DNA of 64,000 bases from Umezawaea sp049997955 (GTDB taxonomy: Bacteria; Actinomycetota; Actinomycetes; Mycobacteriales; Pseudonocardiaceae), in assembly GCA_049997955.1 (NCBI GenBank), contig JAEBDY010000021.1, positions 1-64,000 on the forward strand. Direction: 5' to 3'. Below, piece after piece: positions 33,258-41,742 of this stretch. Within the stretch, counting starts at the first letter, position 1. Each line of letters opens with the position of its first letter. The notes under the pieces are model-generated. The model made no database searches, had not been told where the DNA came from, and saw only the letters and a list, made by a program, of their open reading frames with translations. Position numbers and translations under genes: made by a program.

Positions 33258-36194
33258 GTGCGGTACGGAATTCTCGGACCGGTCGAGGTGCACGGCGACG
33301 ACGGCGCCCTCCTGCCACCGCTGCCGCCCAAGGCGGGCCGGATCCTCGTGGTGCTGGCGGCCCACTGCGGCCGGGTGGTCGCCGTCGACCGGCTGATCGA
33401 CCTGGTCTGGGGCGAACGGCCACCGCCGCGGGCCCGCAAGTCCCTCCAGGTGCACATCTCCGGCCTGCGCCGCGCGGGCGTGCCGGTCGAGCACCGCAAG
33501 GCGGGCTACCGGCTCGACGCCGAACCCGACCAGGTCGACGCTCACCTGTTCCGCGGCCTGGTGGCCCGCGCCGGGGAGACGGCCGACCCCGTGGAACGCC
33601 GGGCGGTGCTCGGCGAGGCGTTGGCGCTGTGGCGCGGGACGCCGATGGCGGGCATCGACCGGCTCGGCGAGCCGATGGAGGCGCGGCGGCTCGCGGCCGT
33701 CGAGGACGCCGTGGACGCGGACCTGGCGCTCGGCCACCACACCGAGGTCGTGGACCTGCTGTCCGGGCTCGTGCAGGAGCACCCGCTGTCCGAGCGCCTG
33801 CGGGTGCGGCTGATGCGCGCGCTGTCGGGCTCCGGCCGCCGCACCGAGGCCATGCGCGTCTTCCAGGACACCCGCCGCGTCCTCGTCGAGGAGCTGGGGG
33901 TCGAGCCGGGACCGGAGTTGCAGCAGCTCTACCGCTCGGTCCTGGAGGGTGACGAGCCGGGGCAACCGGCGCGCCGCAACTACCTGCCGCGCGACGTCGG
34001 CGACTTCACCGGCCGCGCCGAGCAGCTGGCCCGGCTGACCGGGGGCGACCCGCACGGCGTGTGGTGGATCGAGGGCGCGGCGGGCGTCGGCAAGAGCGCG
34101 CTCGCCGTCCACGCCGCGCACCGGCTGGCCGCGCGCTACCCGGACGGGCAGCTCTTCGTCGACCTGCACGCGCTGCCGCCCACGCCGGGCGCCGCGCTGG
34201 ACGCGCTGCTGCGGGCGATCGACGTGCCCAGCGTGCGGATCCCCGCGCAGCTGGACGAACGCGCGGCGCTGTGGCGGGCGCAGCTCACCGGGCGGCGCGT
34301 GCTGATCGTGCTCGACGGGGTCGGCGGCCTCGGCCAGGTGCGCAGGCTCCTGCCCGGCGCGCCCGGCTGCCTGACGCTGATCACCAGCCGCCTGCGCCCG
34401 GTCGACCGGCAGTCGCAGCGGCTCGCGCTCGACGTGCTGACCTCGGCCGAGGCGGTCGCCCTGCTCGCGGACATCCTCGGTGACGACCGGGTGTCCGAGG
34501 ACCCGGAGGCGGCGCTGGAGGTCGCACGGCTGTGCGGCCACCTGCCCCTGGCCGTGCGGATCACCGGCGCGCGCCTCGCGGGTAGGCCGCACTGGCCGGT
34601 GTCCCGGCTGGTCAGCCGGTTGCGCGACGAGCGCGGTCGGCTCGACGAGCTGGTCGCCGACGACCTGGCGGTGCGCAGCAGCCTGGAGCTGACGTACCGG
34701 GCGCTGGACGACCCGGCCCGCCGCGCGTACCGGGCGTTCGGGTTCCTCGACCACCCCGAGCTGCCCGCCGACCTGGCGTCGCCGCTGCTGGGCCTGCCGG
34801 AACGGGCCGCGGAGGACGTGCTGGACCGGCTGGTCGACGCCCGGCTGCTCGACGTCAGCGGCGCGGACCGCTACCGGATGCACGACCTGGTCCGCATCCA
34901 CGCGCGGGAACTGGCCGAGGCGGAGCAGGTCGACTTCGGCAGGCTCGCCGCCGTGCGCCGGGTCGTGGCGGAGTGCCTGGCCAAGGTGCACGGCTGCGTC
35001 GAACGCCTGATGCCGGCGGTCAGCCAGATGCAGGGCGTCAGGACGCAGGGGTTCCTCGGCGAGCTGCACGACCACCCGGTGCCGCCCGCGGAACGGGACG
35101 CGTGGTTCGCGGTGGAGGAACCGCTGCTGATCAAGGTCGTGGAACGGGCGGCGGAACTCGGGTTCGCGGCCGACGCGTGCGACCTCGCCGAGGCGCTGGT
35201 GTTCGCGTGGTTCGGCCTGCGCAACCGGTACGACGGCTGGGAGCGGACGCACCGGGCCGCGCTGGACGCGGTGGTGGCGGCGGGGGACCGCAGGCGCGAG
35301 GCCGTGCTGCGGTGCAGCCTCGGGCAGCTGCACTTCAAGCGCGACGAGTTCACCGAGGCGGGGCTGTGGTTCGGCGCGGCGGGCGCGCTGTTCGTCGAGC
35401 TGGGCGACCGCCGGGGCGAGGCGATCGCGCTCAACGGCGAGGGCATGGTGACCCGTGAACGCGCCCAGTACCACCACGCTCTCGCCGCCCTGACCCGCGC
35501 GCGGGACCTGCTGACCGAACTCGGCGACGGCGAGGGCGTGGCCCACTCGCTGTACGGGATCGGCTCCGTGCAACGGGAACTGGCCCTCGACGAGGAGGCC
35601 TTGCGGAACCTGCGGGCCGCCGAGACCGCGTACCGCGTGGCGGGCAGCCGGCGCGGCGAGGCGCTGGCCGTCCGCGGCATCGGGCTGGTGCACCGCGCGC
35701 GGGGCGAGTACCCCGACGCCGAGCCGTACTTCCGCCGGGCCCACGACCTCGCGCTGGCCCTCGGCGACCCGCTGGTGAGCTGCTACACCGCGCAGTCGCT
35801 GGCCAAGGCGTGGCTGCGCACCGGCCGCCTCACCGAGGCCGCGGAACTGCTCGCCGAGGCGCTGCCGGGCTGCCGCGAACTGGGCGACCGGTTCGGCCTG
35901 GCGCTGCTGCGGCGCACGATCGGCGAACTCCACCTGGCCAGCGGCGAGGCGCACCGGGCCGTCGTGGTGCTGCGCGCGGCCCTGGCGGACTGGGACGAGC
36001 TGGACCTGCCCGCGTGGCGGGCCCGCACCCTGCGCGACCTCGGCGCGGCCCACGCGGCGGCCGGGAACGACGGCAGTGCCGCTCGCTGCTGGAGCGAGGC
36101 GGCGCTGCTGCTGGAGGGGTTGGGCTCCAGAGAGGCGGGGGAGTCCGACACCTGGGCCGGGTGGGGCTGCCGCGGGGATCACACCATGGGGTGA
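33258..36194 (+). CDS. AfsR/SARP-family regulator (BTAD, NB-ARC, TPR)
   Basis: 978 residues, GTG start with GGAGGG 5 bases upstream. Residues 1-90 are an OmpR-type winged helix (ILGPVEVHGDDG, VDRLIDLVWGERPPPRARKS) and 95-235 the bacterial transcriptional-activation domain. An NB-ARC/AAA ATPase follows with Walker A GAAGVGKSAL near 275 and Walker B-type VLIVLDGV near 350. The C-terminal about 350 residues are TPR-like repeats (ALNGEGMVTRERAQYHHALA, AVRGIGLVHRARGEYPDAE). Such proteins activate secondary-metabolism genes. No biosynthetic cluster adjoins it here. Confidence 0.93.
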   Translation: MRYGILGPVEVHGDDGALLPPLPPKAGRILVVLAAHCGRVVAVDRLIDLVWGERPPPRARKSLQVHISGLRRAGVPVEHRKAGYRLDAEPDQVDAHLFRGLVARAGETADPVERRAVLGEALALWRGTPMAGIDRLGEPMEARRLAAVEDAVDADLALGHHTEVVDLLSGLVQEHPLSERLRVRLMRALSGSGRRTEAMRVFQDTRRVLVEELGVEPGPELQQLYRSVLEGDEPGQPARRNYLPRDVGDFTGRAEQLARLTGGDPHGVWWIEGAAGVGKSALAVHAAHRLAARYPDGQLFVDLHALPPTPGAALDALLRAIDVPSVRIPAQLDERAALWRAQLTGRRVLIVLDGVGGLGQVRRLLPGAPGCLTLITSRLRPVDRQSQRLALDVLTSAEAVALLADILGDDRVSEDPEAALEVARLCGHLPLAVRITGARLAGRPHWPVSRLVSRLRDERGRLDELVADDLAVRSSLELTYRALDDPARRAYRAFGFLDHPELPADLASPLLGLPERAAEDVLDRLVDARLLDVSGADRYRMHDLVRIHARELAEAEQVDFGRLAAVRRVVAECLAKVHGCVERLMPAVSQMQGVRTQGFLGELHDHPVPPAERDAWFAVEEPLLIKVVERAAELGFAADACDLAEALVFAWFGLRNRYDGWERTHRAALDAVVAAGDRRREAVLRCSLGQLHFKRDEFTEAGLWFGAAGALFVELGDRRGEAIALNGEGMVTRERAQYHHALAALTRARDLLTELGDGEGVAHSLYGIGSVQRELALDEEALRNLRAAETAYRVAGSRRGEALAVRGIGLVHRARGEYPDAEPYFRRAHDLALALGDPLVSCYTAQSLAKAWLRTGRLTEAAELLAEALPGCRELGDRFGLALLRRTIGELHLASGEAHRAVVVLRAALADWDELDLPAWRARTLRDLGAAHAAAGNDGSAARCWSEAALLLEGLGSREAGESDTWAGWGCRGDHTMG

Positions 36195-36277
36195 TGGTGC
36201 GAATGGACCAGTCCGGAGTCGGGTAACCGCTCTGCGAGGTGTCCACCGCGGACACCGTCGAGGGAGGCTTCGAGCTC

Positions 36278-36475
36278 ATGGGTATCGGCGACAAGTTCGA
36301 CGCGCTCAAGGACAAGGCCAAGGAAGCGCTCGGCGAACACGGCGACAAGGCCGACCAGGGCGTCGACAAGGCGGGTGACTTCGCCGACGAGAAGACCGGC
36401 GGCAAGTACTCCGACCAGATCGACCAGGGCGGTCAGAAGGCCAAGGAGGGTCTCGACCGCTTCGGCAGGCAGTAA
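36278..36475 (+). CDS. MT0933/Rv0909-type antitoxin-like small protein
   Basis: 65 residues, ATG at 36278 with GGGAGG upstream. Highly charged and helical with repeated KAKEALG, KADQGVDKAGD and KAKEGLD units, as in the MT0933-like antitoxin family of actinobacteria (also reminiscent of CsbD-type stress proteins). No toxin gene adjoins it, so an antitoxin role is doubtful. A strong hairpin follows immediately. Confidence 0.8.
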   Translation: MGIGDKFDALKDKAKEALGEHGDKADQGVDKAGDFADEKTGGKYSDQIDQGGQKAKEGLDRFGRQ

Positions 36476-36488
36476 CCGGAGCGCCACC

Positions 36489-36520
36489 GAGGCCTCCCCC
36501 GCCACGACGGGGGAGGCCTC
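36489..36520. terminator. Terminator after the antitoxin-like gene
   Basis: 13-base perfect arms (GAGGCCTCCCCCG and complement) with a 6-base loop, 14 bases after the stop codon. Confidence 0.85.
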
Positions 36521-36733
36521 CGCCCGTTCCGGGTTCGACGGTCCCCGCGCGGGTCTTGTGCCGCAGGCGTGGAACCCGTGCGGCAGGGGCGTGAAGGGCT
36601 AGATGACGTGCTCGATCAACTGGGACGGGTCGAAGGACCGGGCCTCCGGCGTCGAGGTCCCGAAGAGGTGGGAGAAGTGCCTCGACCGTGGGCGCGGACC
36701 GTCCGTTCTGGCCCACGGATTAGAGTCACAATC

Positions 36734-37561
36734 ATGCTGACGGTCGGGATAGTGGGAGGTCAGGACGCCGTGGCCGCGGCGTCGCGCTTGCGAGCCCTTG
36801 GCGCGGCCGCTGTGCTCGGTCCGGGTTCGGCGGTCGCCTTCCGGATCGCGACCTCCGACACGTCGGGGGACACGCGGTTCGTGGACGCCGTCCTCACCGA
36901 CGACGAGCCGGTGCACGTCCAGGTGGAACGGCTGTGGTCGACGCGGCTGCGGCCGTGGTCGGAGGCGCTGGCCGGGGCGGTGCCGGACCGCCGTCCGGCG
37001 AAGGTCCAGGTCCACGACCCGCGCTGGGCGTGGGCGGGCCGCAGGGGGCTGGACCGCATCCGCTCCTCGCTCAGGCACCTCGATCCCGCGGGCGCGTTCC
37101 GCTACGACCACATCGGCTCGACCTCCGTGCCCGGCCTGAGCGCCAGGGCGCTCATCGACCTCCAGGTCAGGGTCCGGCGCCTGCCGGTGCCCGCGGAGGT
37201 CGACCGGGCCATGGCCGCCATCGGCTTCCTCCCGACCGCGGGCAGCGGCCCGGACGTCGACCAGGACGCGCCGCTCGGCGCCGAGGACGTGCCGGACGAG
37301 GTGTGGGCCAAGCGGCTGTTCACCTCGCCGGACCCCGTGTCGCCGACGATCGTGCACGTGCGCAGGCTGGACTCGCCGTGGGGGAACCACACCGTGTGGC
37401 TCCGCGACTGGCTGCGCGCCCACCCCGACGAGCGCGACCGGTACGAGCAGGTGAAGACCGGGCAGGCGGCGGGTGACGCCGACGACGGCTACACCCGCGC
37501 GAAGTCCGGGTTCTTCGACGAGGTCCGAGGGGCCGCCGAGGAGTGGGCCCGGCGGGCCTGA
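36734..37561 (+). CDS. GrpB/UPF0157 nucleotidyltransferase-fold protein
   Basis: 275 residues. The ATG at 36734 lies 7 bases after TAGAGT, a good -10 box, and has no ribosome binding site, so it is probably leaderless. Residues about 110-275 are GrpB-like: YDHIGSTSVPGLSARALIDL (the characteristic GS-containing loop), VHVRRLDSPWGNHTVWLRDW and DEVRGAAEEW. In actinobacteria this domain is often fused to CoaE. The N-terminal 105 residues here start TVGIVGGQDAVAAASRL, like a kinase loop without its GxGKS, and may be a decayed CoaE-like part. Function unknown. Confidence 0.8.
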   Translation: MLTVGIVGGQDAVAAASRLRALGAAAVLGPGSAVAFRIATSDTSGDTRFVDAVLTDDEPVHVQVERLWSTRLRPWSEALAGAVPDRRPAKVQVHDPRWAWAGRRGLDRIRSSLRHLDPAGAFRYDHIGSTSVPGLSARALIDLQVRVRRLPVPAEVDRAMAAIGFLPTAGSGPDVDQDAPLGAEDVPDEVWAKRLFTSPDPVSPTIVHVRRLDSPWGNHTVWLRDWLRAHPDERDRYEQVKTGQAAGDADDGYTRAKSGFFDEVRGAAEEWARRA

Positions 37562-37577
37562 CCGGCCGCGCTCCTGG

Positions 37578-38513
37578 TCAGCGCACCGCCCGGACCGACT
37601 CCAGGAGCTCCGTCGAGACGTCCCACAGCCGTGCGGCGATGGCGGGGTCGACGGCGTGCGGCAGGACTCCGTGCACGCCGTTCCGGATCTCCGCGACGAC
37701 GGCGGCCGGGCGGCAGTCCTCGTAGTACACGGGGCCTGCGGCGGTGATGCTCGGCGAGGTGGCGACGAAGACGGAGGTCGCGGCTCCCTGCTCGGGTGTC
37801 TTGGTCCGGTACCGCCGCTTCATGCTCGCGAGGAGTTCCGGGTCCCAGTGCCGTTGCAGGTTGGTCCAGATACCGCCGGGCATCAACGCCTTGGCGACGA
37901 TCCCCTCGTCCGCCCACCGGCGGGTGGCTTCGACGGCGAAGAGGACGTTGGCGGTCTTGGACTGCCCGTAGGCGAGTCCGGGGTCGTAGGGGTCCCTGGT
38001 GAAGAACAGGTCGTCGAACCTGATCCCGCTGGATGCGTGACCGCTCGAGCTGACGGAGACCACGCGCGCTCCACCGGCGGCCGCCAGCGCGGCGTGCAAG
38101 CCGGTCGCGAGGGCGAAGTGGCCGAGGTGGTTCACGGCGAACTGCACCTCCCACCCCGCGGGCGTGCGCAGCTCCGGGCTGTCCATCACCCCGGCGTTGT
38201 TGACCAGGACGTCCAGCGGACCCTCCCAGGCCTCCACGAGGGTTCGCACGCTCGCCAGGTCGGCCAGGTCGAGGTGGACCACGCGGACGCCGGCGGAACC
38301 GGTCGTGGCCCGGATGTCCTCCGCGACGCGCTGTCCGGCGGCAACGTCCCGGACGGCCAGTGCCACGGCGGCGCCCGCGGCGGCGAGGGCACGCGCGGTC
38401 TCGATCCCGATACCGGACGCGGCGCCGGTGACCAGTGCTGCCTTCCCGCTCAGGTCGACGTCGCGAACGACCTCCATGGCCGTCGTCCCGGCCCCGAAGA
38501 CGGGGTTGCTCAT
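37578..38513 (-). CDS. Short-chain dehydrogenase/reductase (oxidoreductase, WWOX/retinol-dehydrogenase-like)
   Basis: 311 residues, ATG preceded by AAGGAG. Cofactor motif VTGAASGIGIETARAL near 30, NNAGVM near 107, catalytic SVSSSGHASSG and YGQSK near 182. The length and C-terminal extension fit the extended retinol-dehydrogenase-like SDR group. It lies downstream of the aldo/keto reductase on the same strand (102-base gap) and probably shares its control by the divergent TetR at 39640. Substrate unknown. Confidence 0.88.
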   Translation of the reverse strand: MSNPVFGAGTTAMEVVRDVDLSGKAALVTGAASGIGIETARALAAAGAAVALAVRDVAAGQRVAEDIRATTGSAGVRVVHLDLADLASVRTLVEAWEGPLDVLVNNAGVMDSPELRTPAGWEVQFAVNHLGHFALATGLHAALAAAGGARVVSVSSSGHASSGIRFDDLFFTRDPYDPGLAYGQSKTANVLFAVEATRRWADEGIVAKALMPGGIWTNLQRHWDPELLASMKRRYRTKTPEQGAATSVFVATSPSITAAGPVYYEDCRPAAVVAEIRNGVHGVLPHAVDPAIAARLWDVSTELLESVRAVR

Positions 38514-38615
38514 GAGGGTTCTCCTTCGGCCTGCCCCGCTGAACCGCGGCGCGTCCTCACAGTAGGAAGGCCGTGGGATTCCCGCCTGGTCCTGTCGTGC
38601 CCGGGTGATCCCGGG

Positions 38616-39557
38616 TCACCCGAGCGAGAAGTCCATCGACCGCGTCGGGACGGCGTCCAGCGCGGCGAGCGTCGCGGCGTCGAGCCCGACCGCTCCCGCG
38701 GCGACGTTCGCCAGGAGGTGATCGGCGTTCGCGGTGCCGGGGATGAGGAGGACGTTCGGGGCGTGGTGGAGGAGCCAGGCGAGGCCGACCTGCTGAGGGG
38801 TGACACCCAGGGACCGGGCCGCGGCCACGACGGCGGGCTCGTCGGTCACCTTCGGCAGGTCGGGAACGGCGCTGCCGAGCGGGAAGAACGGCACCCAGGC
38901 GATATCCCGCGCGGCGCAGAGGGCCACCAGGTCCTCGTCCTGGCGGGCCACGAGGCTGTAGGCGTTCTGCACGCAGGCGATGCCCGCCGGGATCGCTCGG
39001 CGCAGGACGTCCAGGTCGACGCTGCTGAGCCCGATCGCGCCGATCTTGCCCTCGTCGCGCATCGCGACCATGGCCGCCAGCTGGTCGTCGAGGTCGACCA
39101 CCTGGTCGCCCGTCGCCCGCAGGCCGGGCCCGGTGTCCGTGCGGCGCAGGTTCACCAGCGGGATCCGGTCCAGGCCGAGGCTGGTCAGGTTGTCCTCGAC
39201 GCCTGCCCGCAGCTCCTCGGGCCGCTGCGCGAGGCGGAGCGGGATCGGCCCGCCGGGGTTCGGGGCAGCGCCGACCTTGCTGGCGACGAGGACGTCGTCC
39301 TCTGGGCGGATCGCCTCGCGGATGAGGTCGTTGACCAGGCCGTCGCCGTAGAACTGGGCCGTGTCGACGTGGTCGACGCCGAGTTCGACCGCGCGCCGCA
39401 GGAGTGCGACGGCCGCGGCGCGGCCGCTGTCCAGGCGCAGCTGCATCGCCCCGTAGCCGATGCGGGAGACGGTGCGGCCCGCGAGCCTGCCCGGCCCTCC
39501 GGGGCGTGGGACGCCGGTGGTCGTGGTCTCGGGGGAGGGGGGAACGGTGAGGGACAT
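38616..39557 (-). CDS. Aldo/keto reductase
   Basis: 313 residues, ATG with AGGA 5 bases upstream. TIM-barrel AKR: RIGYGAMQLRL near 32, DHVDTAQFYGDGLVN with catalytic Asp/Tyr near 65, VASKVG with the Lys near 90. The usual catalytic His strand reads LVNLRRTD, so His is replaced by Arg, as in some actinobacterial AKRs described only as oxidoreductases. C-terminal NADP-binding: LLIPGTANADHLLANV. Divergent from a TetR regulator with twin operators in between. Confidence 0.9.
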   Translation of the reverse strand: MSLTVPPSPETTTTGVPRPGGPGRLAGRTVSRIGYGAMQLRLDSGRAAAVALLRRAVELGVDHVDTAQFYGDGLVNDLIREAIRPEDDVLVASKVGAAPNPGGPIPLRLAQRPEELRAGVEDNLTSLGLDRIPLVNLRRTDTGPGLRATGDQVVDLDDQLAAMVAMRDEGKIGAIGLSSVDLDVLRRAIPAGIACVQNAYSLVARQDEDLVALCAARDIAWVPFFPLGSAVPDLPKVTDEPAVVAAARSLGVTPQQVGLAWLLHHAPNVLLIPGTANADHLLANVAAGAVGLDAATLAALDAVPTRSMDFSLG

Positions 39558-39589
39558 GGGAATCCTGTCCTCGTGCGATGATGGGGTAT

Positions 39590-39638
39590 GCGGAGGAGCC
39601 TCCGCTTCATCACCGTAGCACTAACGGAGGTGCCTCCG
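39590..39638. promoter_or_regulatory. Twin palindromic operators for the divergent TetR
   Basis: GCGGAGGAGCCTCCGC at 39590-39605 and CGGAGGTGCCTCCG at 39625-39638 share the arms CGGAGG/CCTCCG with a 2-base centre and lie 34 bases centre to centre. The second covers the ribosome binding site of the TetR gene. This is a typical autorepression layout controlling AKR/SDR and the regulator together. Confidence 0.8.
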
Positions 39639-39639
39639 C

Positions 39640-40251
39640 TTGAGTCCGGCCGAACCGGCGTCGTTCGACGCCCAAGCCGACCGCCCGGCCCGCGCCGACG
39701 CGCGGCGGAACCGGGAGAAGCTCCTCTCCGCCGCCAGGGCGGCCTTCGCGGCGGCCGCCGACGTGGTCGCGCTCGAAGCCATCGCCCGCGACGCCGGGGT
39801 CGGCATCGGCACGCTCTACCGCCACTTCCCGTCCCGCGAGGCGCTTGTCGAAGCCGTCTACGCCGCCGAACTCGACGACGTCACCGCCAGTGCCCCCGCG
39901 CTGCTCGCCGAACTCCCGCCCGAGGCCGCCCTGCGCGCCTGGATGGACCGCTACGCGGGGTTCGTCGCGACGAAGCGCGGAATGGCCGACACGCTTCGCG
40001 CGGGCTGGGCGTCGGGGAGCATCGCGACACCGCGCACGCGGGAGCGCGTCACCGCCGCGATCGCGATGATCCTCGACGAGGGGGCGCGGGACGGTTCGCT
40101 CCGCGCGGACGTCGACCCCGAGGACGTCACCGCCCTGCTCCTCGGGATCTTCCTCTCCATGGCGGGCGACTCCCCTGGGCGGACCGGTCGGCTCCTCGAC
40201 CTCGTCGTCGACGCGGTGCGGCCGCTCGCCTGCCCGGTGGACCGGCCGTGA
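39640..40251 (+). CDS. TetR-family repressor of the AKR/SDR genes
   Basis: 203 residues from a TTG start; GGAGG 9 bases upstream lies inside an operator. N-terminal HTH: REKLLSAARAAFAAAADVVA then IARDAGVGIGTLYRHFPSRE, the classic TetR recognition helix. The C-terminal ligand domain is helical (LRAWMDRYAGFVATKRGMAD), of the TetR_C type seen in regulators of oxidoreductase genes. Divergent from the aldo/keto reductase. Ligand unknown. Confidence 0.9.
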   Translation: MSPAEPASFDAQADRPARADARRNREKLLSAARAAFAAAADVVALEAIARDAGVGIGTLYRHFPSREALVEAVYAAELDDVTASAPALLAELPPEAALRAWMDRYAGFVATKRGMADTLRAGWASGSIATPRTRERVTAAIAMILDEGARDGSLRADVDPEDVTALLLGIFLSMAGDSPGRTGRLLDLVVDAVRPLACPVDRP

Positions 40252-40369
40252 CCGGGTAGTCCGGTGGCCTGCCGGTCGGCGGACCGGTCAGGCTGCGATG
40301 CCGTCGAGGGTCAAGGCGATACCGGCGTTCGGGTCGGTGCCGCGCCGGCGTCGATGCGGGCAATTCGTG

Positions 40370-40383
40370 ACGAACGTGTTCGT
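40370..40383. promoter_or_regulatory. Palindrome before the second TetR gene
   Basis: ACGAACGTGTTCGT, 6-base arms with a 2-base centre, immediately before a -10-like GATACC at 40384-40389. The GTG start at 40398 follows 8 bases later, suggesting a leaderless, autoregulated transcript. Confidence 0.55.
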
Positions 40384-40397
40384 GATACCTTCCGCGG

Positions 40398-41093
40398 GTG
40401 AGCCCCAGCGACCGCGCCAGGGTCCCCGTCAGCAGGCGGGATCGTCCGGCGAAACCCCCGTTGAGCAGGCAGGGGATCATCGACGCCGCGCTGGTGATCA
40501 TGCGGGACGAAGGCCTCGGCAAGGTGACGATGCGTCGCATCGCCGCGGCCTTGGACACCGGGGCGGCCTCCCTGTACGTCTACGTCCGCAACACCGAGGA
40601 CCTGCACGCGCAGATCCTCGACGCGTTGCTGGCGACGGTCACCGCGGACGTGCCCGCGGAGGGCCCTTGGCGGGAACGGCTGAAGGCCCTGCTGACCGGT
40701 TACGGCCGCGTCCTGCTGGCCCATCCGGAGATCGCCAGGATGGCCATGTCCACGCAGCCGAGCGGTCCGAACTACCTGGCGCTGGCGGACGCGGTGCTCG
40801 GTCTGCTGGTCGAGGGCGGGGTCCAGGACCAGGTCGCCGCGTGGGGCCTGGACCTGCTGTTGCTGCACCCCACCGCGGTCGCCGTGGAGCGGAGTGGTCG
40901 GACGTCGCCCACGGACAAGGCCGACGACATGGCCGAACTGGCCGTGCGGATCGCGGGCGTGGACGCCGCTCGCCACCCCCACCTCGCTCGCGTCGGCGGC
41001 GATCTCCTGTCCGGTGACGGACCTTCCCGAGCGGACTGGGCGTTCGACGTCCTCCTCGACGGGCTGCTGGGTGCGCGCAAGCCCGCGAGCTGA
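40398..41093 (+). CDS. TetR/AcrR-family regulator with TetR_C C-terminal domain
   Basis: 231 residues, GTG start without a ribosome binding site. N-terminus is basic (VSRRDRPAKPPLSRQ), then the HTH (GIIDAALVIMRDEGLGKVTM, RIAAALDTGAASLYVYVRN). C-terminal domain resembles the tetracycline-repressor-like class (LLLLHPTAVAVERS near 155). No divergent target is adjacent; the next gene upstream is another TetR on the same strand, and a long spacer follows. It may regulate itself or distant genes. Confidence 0.88.
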   Translation: MSPSDRARVPVSRRDRPAKPPLSRQGIIDAALVIMRDEGLGKVTMRRIAAALDTGAASLYVYVRNTEDLHAQILDALLATVTADVPAEGPWRERLKALLTGYGRVLLAHPEIARMAMSTQPSGPNYLALADAVLGLLVEGGVQDQVAAWGLDLLLLHPTAVAVERSGRTSPTDKADDMAELAVRIAGVDAARHPHLARVGGDLLSGDGPSRADWAFDVLLDGLLGARKPAS

Positions 41094-41498
41094 GTGCGCT
41101 CGTCTCGACCTCGGGGGAAAGCGGTGCCGCCGCTCGACGTGGGGTCCGCGCCATTTCCTCGTGCCACCGCCCGGCGAGGCTTTCCGCTTCGCACCCGGCG
41201 TGGTCGGCAAAAGGATCGCGGCACCCGCGGAATCGGGTCGCCGAGCCCCGCGGCGCGGTGGAGGGCCGGAAATTCGAGCGCACGGGGATGCGGGGGAGCT
41301 TCCCGGATGCCGCTCGACCAGCAACCGTCGGCCCACCCCGCCAGGCCGGTAACAGCAGCGGACGAGCCCGCGAGGTCGCCGCCCACCACGGCACCGACGT
41401 CGAGTCGTCGTTCACTGGCACCTGCGTTCGCCGCGTCGCTCGATGCGGCGCACTACCGGTTTGGGACGTCTTCCGGAAGATCGATGGGGCACTAATAT

Positions 41499-41510
41499 GA
41501 ATCGTTTCAA
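41499..41510. promoter_or_regulatory. Rhamnose-regulator operator, distal copy
   Basis: TGAATCGTTTCA, one base away from the palindrome at 26755. It is about 230 bases upstream of the rhamnosidase start and 188 bases from the proximal copy, a spacing that would allow repression by looping. Confidence 0.6.
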
Positions 41511-41655
41511 CTGGTCAGAACAAAGAGGTGCTGGGCTTAGAAAGCATCGATGCCATTCGCTTCCTCATCCGCTGGCGGCACTATTCCAGGCTGGGATTGA
41601 TCGTCGCGACGTCAGGCGCAGGGTGACGGCGCGGTGATCGTCACCCTTGACGAGA

Positions 41656-41669
41656 GTGACCTGAGTCAC
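41656..41669. promoter_or_regulatory. CRP-like site
   Basis: GTGACCTGAGTCAC fits the GTGA-N6-TCAC pattern of CRP-family sites. It lies just upstream of the proximal rhamnose-regulator operator, the arrangement expected for activation by CRP plus specific repression. Confidence 0.45.
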
Positions 41670-41686
41670 CTAGCCTTCGGCATCGT

Positions 41687-41698
41687 TGAATCGTTTCA
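41687..41698. promoter_or_regulatory. Rhamnose-regulator operator, proximal copy
   Basis: TGAATCGTTTCA within the longer TTGAATCGTTTCAA (41686-41699), about 45 bases upstream of the rhamnosidase ATG, where a repressor would block the promoter. Same sequence as at 41499 and close to 26755. Confidence 0.7.
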
Positions 41699-41742
41699 AT
41701 TCCTGTCATCGGCCGATCCCCCATGTGAAGGCAGGTAGTGCG

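Larger units (their letters stand above)
41094..41742. other. Regulatory spacer before the rhamnosidase gene
   Basis: About 650 bases without a credible gene. The first 400 bases are GC-rich and show no structure I can name; possibly eroded coding sequence. The last 250 bases hold three regulator-type sites (annotated separately) and sequence less GC-rich than usual, as expected for a promoter region. Confidence 0.5.

Noticed and set aside
33201..36182. Minus-strand open frame of about 990 codons opposite the AfsR-type regulator
   Set aside because: Same shadow effect; the translated product is low-complexity and the opposite strand has Walker, BTAD and TPR features.
38616..39557. Aldo/keto reductase as an inactive enzyme because the catalytic His is Arg
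   Set aside because: The LVNLRR variant is, as far as I recall, shared by a subgroup of bacterial AKRs, so it is not by itself evidence of inactivation.
41094..41495. Coding sequence between the second TetR gene and the rhamnosidase
   Set aside because: Several frames are open, but none shows consistent codon bias, a start signal or a recognisable product.
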